DNA of 64,000 bases from Daphnia pulex (Eukaryota; Arthropoda; Branchiopoda; Diplostraca; Daphniidae). The position numbers and the translations under genes were made by a program. The DNA lies in contig NC_060018.1 in NCBI RefSeq assembly GCF_021134715.1, positions 10,557,501 to 10,621,500 on the forward strand. The letters run 5' to 3'. Shown piece by piece: positions 59,030 to 64,000 of the stretch. The notes under the pieces are model-generated. The model saw only the letters and a program-made list of their open reading frames with translations. It was not told the origin of the DNA and did not search any database. The stretch's first letter is position 1, and every line of letters begins with the position of its first letter.

Positions 59030-60140
59030 AGATGCTGCTAAAATTGGAGTTGGGAAACATACGGTCTTTGAAGAAAAAGGAAGGTAAGTGGGATGCCAAA
59101 GGGATGCTCGGTTGGTTCTCCTTCTTGTGGGAACCATATATCTTGAGAAGCTGTTGGTTGATCGACATCTCGTCCTTAACGAACTAAAATTCCCGACGCA
59201 ACTCTCTAGCAGCACTTGCGGTTTTGTTGGCCTGTTCGAGCCAACGGCCAACAAAAAAGAAACCAATGTGCCCCACCAACGGACCGGAATACCACACACC
59301 AACAAAGTCATCGATATTGATAACATCGATGACGATGTTGTGGAAGTAAATCCACCGGATCAAGTTTTTCTGGAAGCCCAGTTAAGGTGGTATCATACTG
59401 AAGGATTCCTCCTTGGATTGGTAAGAATTTAATTTTTTAATAGTGCACTATTTATACATTTCATTAAAATGTCAAATTTGTAGAGAATTGCCGAGGAAGC
59501 TGCTGCAGCTGCATCCGCTGGTCTCCAGATGGGAGATGTGCGCCGAGCGACAGTCGACGGGCCTAACAGCGGTCAAGTGATGACCGTGGCCGTCATTCCA
59601 GCGGTGGCTGCGGTGGAGCGTCCGGTAGCGGGCAATCCAGCGGCGGCAAGGGCGGAGCGTCCGATAGCGAGCAATCCAACGGCAGCTGCGGTGGAACGTC
59701 CGGTAGTGGGCAATCCAGCGGCGGCAACGGCGGAACGTCCGCTGTCGGGAAATCCAGCGGCGGCTATAGCGGAGCGTCCAGTAGCGGGCAATCCAGCGGC
59801 GGCTACGGCGAAGCGTCCGCTGTCAGGCAATCCAGCGGCGGCTATGGTGGAGCGTCCGCTGTCGGGCAATCCAGCGGCGGCTATAGCGGAGCGTCCAGTA
59901 GCGGGCAATCCAGCGGCGGCTACGGCGGAGCGTCCGCTGTCGGAAAATCCAGCGGCGGCTACGGCGGAGCGTCATGGTAACAGGGTTTGCTACCACTGCC
60001 GCGAAAAAGGACATATTAAAAGAAATTGTCCCGAGATCGTTAATCCCAAGATCCGGGATCCAAGTATAAGGAAAAATAGCAATCAGGTAACACTTTTACG
60101 TTTTGAGAGTTTTCCGGTTCCTTTTTTTACAGACCTGATT
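59030..60140 (+). CDS. CCHC zinc-knuckle protein with 13-residue repeats (partial model)
   Basis: The exon ending at 59420 carries DIDNIDDDVVEVNPP and VFLEAQLRWYHTEG; it joins in phase to 59484-60086, which begins RIAEEAAAAASAGLQMGDVR RATVDG. Then come about nine 13-residue repeats (ERPVAGNPAAATA type) and one zinc knuckle, CYHCREKGHIKRNCPE (CX2CX4HX4C, complete). The gene is a relative of the one at 62.5-63.9 kb (same MGDVRxATVDGP block and knuckle). Upstream, 59035-59170 reads AAKIGVGKHTVFEEKGR, then TAA, then DARLVLLLVGTIYLEKLL, faintly like a BEN domain. No start codon is secured. It is probably nuclear and nucleic-acid binding, but function is unknown. Confidence 0.5.
59610..59975 (+). 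repeat. 39-bp coding tandem repeat
   Basis: About nine copies of a 39-base unit encode variants of ERPVAGNPAAATA. Alternating VAGNP and LSGNP types suggest higher-order duplication of pairs. The repeat remains open on the opposite strand too, which explains the long antisense frames. Confidence 0.9.
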
Positions 60141-62476
60141 TAATGTTAAGCTCTCAACAACGGCATCACAGACGCCCAATCACGGTAGTCGTGGGAGCAA
60201 AACTCTGCAGTAGAAGTGGTGGAGGATGTAAATCAAGGATGATTACAAGGATTTTATTTAAACAAGCATGAACATAGAATTTTGCTTATCTTATTGATTG
60301 TGAATTTTTTTTCTATTTCCACTAATTTTTTTCGTTAAACAAATACAAAAATGCCCTTTTGAAAGTTTTTAATTGTTGTGAGAGATCATTGGCAATTTTC
60401 CAAACAAAAATCAATTCATTTTTTCGAAGGGAAAAATTCTCAGACCAGCTGCCGCTGCAGCCCGGACCTGATGAAGACAACCCAGACCGATAGAGATATG
60501 CTGATCCGGCGATCCCGCCAGATATAAACCGCAGTTTTTCCCCCCTGTCTCGCTCTCTGCTACCCACTCTCCCTCACGACATTGACTCTCTTGTACTCCC
60601 GTACTTGACCAGCAATACATCTAGTTCGTAACCCAAGTTGCCTCATCTTTATTCCCCTGTAAATCGGAGCTTTACATGGCAATGAAATATTTAAAGAGTG
60701 TGACAATGAGTGACAGAGTGTGGAAATGCTGGTAGGAAGCAGTAAAATTGAGAAATACTTATTGGTTTCCAAAAACTCCCTTGCCTCAGTCGGATATGAA
60801 GAAATTTTCTCTGTAAACAATGGTGAATTTCAAACCGTGGAAAGAGAGAACCTGCGATGTACCTCGGCGGAGCCAAGGTCAGTTCTTATTCTAGAACAAA
60901 GAGGGGAAAGTTAGAAAAGGGGGTGAGCGAGGGTAGCAAAATGAGGGGAGCAGCATTGCATTATATGAAGAAATTGAGCGCGAAATGGATATTTCTGACA
61001 AGGGTGAAGGGTGTTCCTCCGCTGTCTGGCATCGCAGCGAAAGTAATTCAAAGCATCGTTTGCTCTAGTTTCTCGCGTATAGACCACTTTTGACTTGCTT
61101 CTTATCCGCCATAGCCAGTCGTGCGGCTAGTCGACTAGTGCGCACCGTGGCGGGGGATAGCCAAAACATGCTGTACAGACTCGGCTAGATTGAGCCTATG
61201 TCCTAGGCAGTTGTTTGCTTGTTTAGCTATCATACAAAAAAAGTACCAGCTCAGCTTCGCAATAAGTAGCGCAACTATGTTGGTTTTCTCTGCTGATTTA
61301 ACTAGATTCTCGTTGATTCTCACCGCCGTTTTTTCGTCCAAGTTGTAATCTATCTTTGCTCTTACGACAAGAAGCCTCTAAGAAGGCGAAATGACTATTG
61401 TTTTTTAAGGACTGAGTGGAAGACAGAAATGGAATGGGATCTCATATGAACTTAATTTGGCCGACCTTGCCCAAATTGGCTCGAAACTCGACGAAACTCG
61501 AAACTCGTGTTTCCCGAGGATAATGATGGACACTGATAAGCTGGTGGAACGTTTGGACAATTTCTTGCCGAATGCCCTTTCATGTTACAGGCATAAAAAC
61601 GTAGAGGTGAACGAGTTGGATTGTCGCTTGTATAGAACTGAAATGAACCTTTTGGCTAGCAATATGGCTTTGAGAGTTGACCCATGGTATTCATTTTGCA
61701 ACATGGTCTAACTCCATATTTACTACTTAGTCCACAATCGCAGCTGCACTTTTTTATACAGGCTGGTCTTGTTATGCCATCAAACGGCCAGAGGAATGAA
61801 ACATAACCCTACCTACCCACACCCCCCCCCCTACCTGAAAATAAATCTGTATCGAATCATTAGTTTAGTGGTTAGCAAGCCACCTAATCACTTGAAATGG
61901 TTCAAGGTTCGATCCTCGAATCAGACTAAGCTTTTATTTTACTTTGCCGATTCTAGCGGCTGCTAGCTTTTGAGCGGAGCATGCACTGCATAGGCAACGT
62001 TGCCAAGTGAGAATGTATTTTTTCACGCGTTGATTTACATCAATCTGGCAACATTGTATGGTGAGAGCCAATCAGAATGCTGGAAAAAGTGCTGTCGTGA
62101 TTATGTACTACTTAGTACATATTGCCTCGAGACCACACTGTCATTTTGGCCATTAGAGCCTCCAGTACTAGCTGGAGCTAAGCTGGTACTAGCCTTGCCT
62201 GTTGAAGAATCTGATCCGAATGATGCGACACCAGATTCTTTCATTTTTTATGTTGGCACTGGTTGGATAAGTCTGGTAGTTTGCTCCAACAGTTGAATTT
62301 CAGATAGGAAATAAGCAAAATTGTCTGGTGGATTGGAACATATTACTGCTATACTGCATTACACGTTTTTTTGCGCTCATTATTCTTCATATTGTCACGG
62401 TTGCACGACAAAGAACCCGTGTCCTCACGTCCACGTAAAGCGATTTCTCTTCGCGAGTCATGTCGTTTACGTTCAT
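60141..62476. other. Intergenic, no gene recognised
   Basis: Short frames only. A stretch near 61868-61925 has tRNA-like A and B boxes (TAGTTTAGTGG, GGTTCGATCCT) but cannot form acceptor or T stems. It may be a decayed tRNA-derived SINE. Confidence 0.35.
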
Positions 62477-63911
62477 CTATGCGGGACTTGCTCCTGAATG
62501 CCCGCGATGTTGACTGCAGCTGCGCCTTCAACCATTAAATTTGATTAGTAAACGGGTTACTCCACCCAAAGATATGTTTTACCTGGAGCGAGAACGTGAT
62601 CGATGACGTGAGTGGCAACGAGAACGGGAACGCGAGGCTGAGGGAGAGCACGAACGACGGCAACAACCAAGTCTCCCAAAATCTAGAAATAGAAATTCAA
62701 GTATTAAAAACATTACTATACCATCAAATGTTATTCTATTTAAAGTTACCTAGATGGAGTTTTGGACAATTTTTTTTATATGTCCTTTATCGCGGCAGTG
62801 GCAACAAAACCTATTTCCAGGACGCACCTCCACTTCCGCCGCTGGATTGATGGCAACTACGGGAGGTTCCGACACAGCCGCCACTGGAATGTCAGACAGC
62901 GGAGGCTCCGCCACAGCCGCCACTGGATTGACGGCCACTACGGGAGGCTCTGCTACGGGAGGCTCATCTACGGGAGGCTCAGCTACGAGAGGCTCAGCTA
63001 CGAGAGGCTCAGCTACGAGAGGCTCAGCTACGAGAGGCTCAGCTACGAGAGGCTCAGCTACGAGAGGCTCAGCTACGAGAGGCTCAGCTACGAGAGGCTC
63101 AGCTACGAGAGGCTCAGCTACGGGAGGCTCATCTACAGCCGCCGCTGGATTGACGGCCACTACGGGAAGCTCGTCCGTTGGCCCGTCGACCGTCGCTTGG
63201 CGCACATCTCCCATCGGCGGACCAGCGGATGCAGCTGCAGCATCTTCTCCTCTAACACGCTACAAATTTTAAATTTTAATAAAATGTATAAATAGTGAAC
63301 TATAAAAAAATTAAAATCTTACCATTCCAGCGCGGTATCCTTGATTAACTAACCCCCAAAACTGGGCTTCCACCACAGCTAGATCCATTAGGTGGTTGTT
63401 GTGTAGTGTTGCGATCTGTGGGTTGGCCACATCTGCAGCAGTGAGCTGTTGCACTGGCAGGCCAAATTACTTGAACCTATCAAAAAATTTTCGATAAATA
63501 AATTGTTAATTCTAGGTAAACATTGAAATTGACTTACAATTTATTGAATATCTTGACTAACTCCTTGCAATTTTGCATATTGCTCGAAGGCTCCCAAGTA
63601 TTCTCGGTGTTATCGTAATCCATCCATTTGACAAGATACATGGTCTTCCTGTTGTAAACGCAAAAAAAAATTGATTACAAACAAAACTCAAGCACATTTC
63701 AACAAAATATTACCCTTTATAAAGGATTCGGTCGACCTCCACCGTGGTATTGTAAAAGAAAAATCCTTTTTCTTTCTTCTCTTCTTTTCTTCCGTTCTCC
63801 TTCTTTTTTTTTTGTTTCTTTGGTCCTTTTTCTTTGGTTTTTTTCTTCAACTGGCATTAACTTTTGTCGTTTCCCTTGAGTTGTGGAGCTAGTAAAATCG
63901 ATTATCCCCAT
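62477..63911 (-). CDS. Chromodomain - repeat - CCHC knuckle - RS domain protein (with three small breaks)
   Basis: Exons: 63714-63911 (ATG 63909-63911; basic, Lys/Arg-rich, then [10 protein letters not shown]), 63538-63648 ([20 protein letters not shown]), 63323-63476, 62750-63259, 62583-62682, and a last exon from 62519 or 62513 to TAG 62477-62479. The chromodomain has the cage residues Y/W/W and WEP. Exon 4 has [25 protein letters not shown] pentapeptide repeats and the knuckle [12 protein letters not shown]. With one more A in the A7 run the knuckle completes as NCP and splices in phase to an RS domain, [18 protein letters not shown]. Breaks: the A10 run near 63800 (one base), TAA at 63467-63469, the A7 run near 62775. 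Chromodomains read methyl-lysine; CCHC-RS is seen in SR splicing factors. The combination is new to me; role inferred. Confidence 0.55.
62951..63135 (-). repeat. 15-bp coding tandem repeat
   Basis: Roughly ten copies of a 15-base unit (GGCTCAGCTACGAGA on the plus strand) encode the pentapeptide EPLVA on the minus strand, flanked by EPPVA and EPPVD variants. Near-perfect identity of the inner units points to recent expansion. Confidence 0.95.
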
Positions 63912-64000
63912 CTGCAAAAATTAAACATTCATGTAGTAAGTGAAACTGCTGTACTTACTTTAAGAATTTTTCTAAAAACTATGTAATACTAACAATGGTA

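Noticed and set aside
59573-60014. Long antisense frames across the 39-bp repeats
   Set aside because: They mirror the repeat in the sense gene. A repeat of 39 bp stays open in several frames, and only the sense frame carries the zinc knuckle.
61868-61925. tRNA gene with A box TAGTTTAGTGG and B box GGTTCGATCCT
   Set aside because: Acceptor and T-stem positions do not pair when placed from the boxes. At best it is a decayed tRNA-like or SINE sequence.
62349-62531. Second Arg/Ser-rich minus-strand frame ([16 protein letters not shown])
   Set aside because: It is not in phase with the donor of the RS exon. The in-phase reading stops at 62477, so I used that and left this frame out.
62754-63295. 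Two long plus-strand frames (172 and 177 codons) across the 15-bp repeats
   Set aside because: These are repeat shadows. The minus strand holds the chromodomain, knuckle and RS sequence with splice sites.
1-64000. CRISPR array, rRNA, bacterial operon or phage region
   Set aside because: No spaced palindromic repeats, no rRNA sequence, and genes have spliceosomal introns throughout.

Overview
The window is eukaryotic, AT-rich DNA from a compact-genome arthropod. Introns are mostly 50-100 bp with canonical GT-AG ends, and the proteins resemble insect and vertebrate families. A crustacean of the Daphnia type is my best guess; this is an inference, since no species marker such as rRNA is present. 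There is no bacterial operon, rRNA, CRISPR array or convincing tRNA.

Layout. 0-9 kb is a patchwork of broken gene pieces: a truncated hnRNP U-like copy (-), the first copy of a ~1.2 kb segmental duplication, a ZW10 head fragment that has lost its start codon, a Gln-rich fragment, and a long but interrupted Fe(II)/2-oxoglutarate dioxygenase-like gene followed by 51-bp and 163-bp tandem repeats. 10-17.6 kb holds an intact RAD51AP1-like gene (-), an MBD-plus-PHD gene (+) carrying two MITE-like elements in its introns, and an intact 153-residue chromodomain gene (-) whose first exon and promoter lie in the second copy of the duplication. 17.8-22 kb contains an SLC26 fragment and a degraded NMDA receptor subunit 2 (GluN2) copy. 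22.7-34.7 kb is the conserved, gene-dense core: SNAPC2-like (-), RPS2 (-), COMMD3 (-), ARMC5 (+) and SPTLC1 (+), all intact. 35-40 kb holds a 252-bp inverted-repeat element and a decayed Ty1/copia retrotransposon. 44-47 kb is a multi-exon locus with C2H2 fingers and a coiled coil. 49.9-50.6 kb is an intact small gene made of just the RPA70 N-terminal domain. 53-54 kb has a DUSP11-like phosphatase remnant. 59-63.9 kb holds two related CCHC zinc-knuckle genes, one of them with the unusual order chromodomain - acidic/proline repeats - CCHC knuckle - RS domain.

The core genes serve unrelated housekeeping roles: translation, snRNA transcription, sphingolipid synthesis, endosomal sorting and Pol II turnover. 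COMMD3 and ARMC5 are head to head and probably share a promoter region. The flanks are rich in chromatin/nucleic-acid-binding genes (three chromodomain or zinc-knuckle genes, an MBD/PHD gene, RAD51AP1, RPA70N) and in pseudogene fragments beside duplications and mobile elements.

Caution. Several otherwise well-formed genes are broken only by single-base changes in A-runs of 7-10 bases. These may be assembly errors. Breaks outside homopolymers (hnRNP U, ZW10, GluN2) look like true decay. All splice models were built by eye from GT/AG sites and codon phase.
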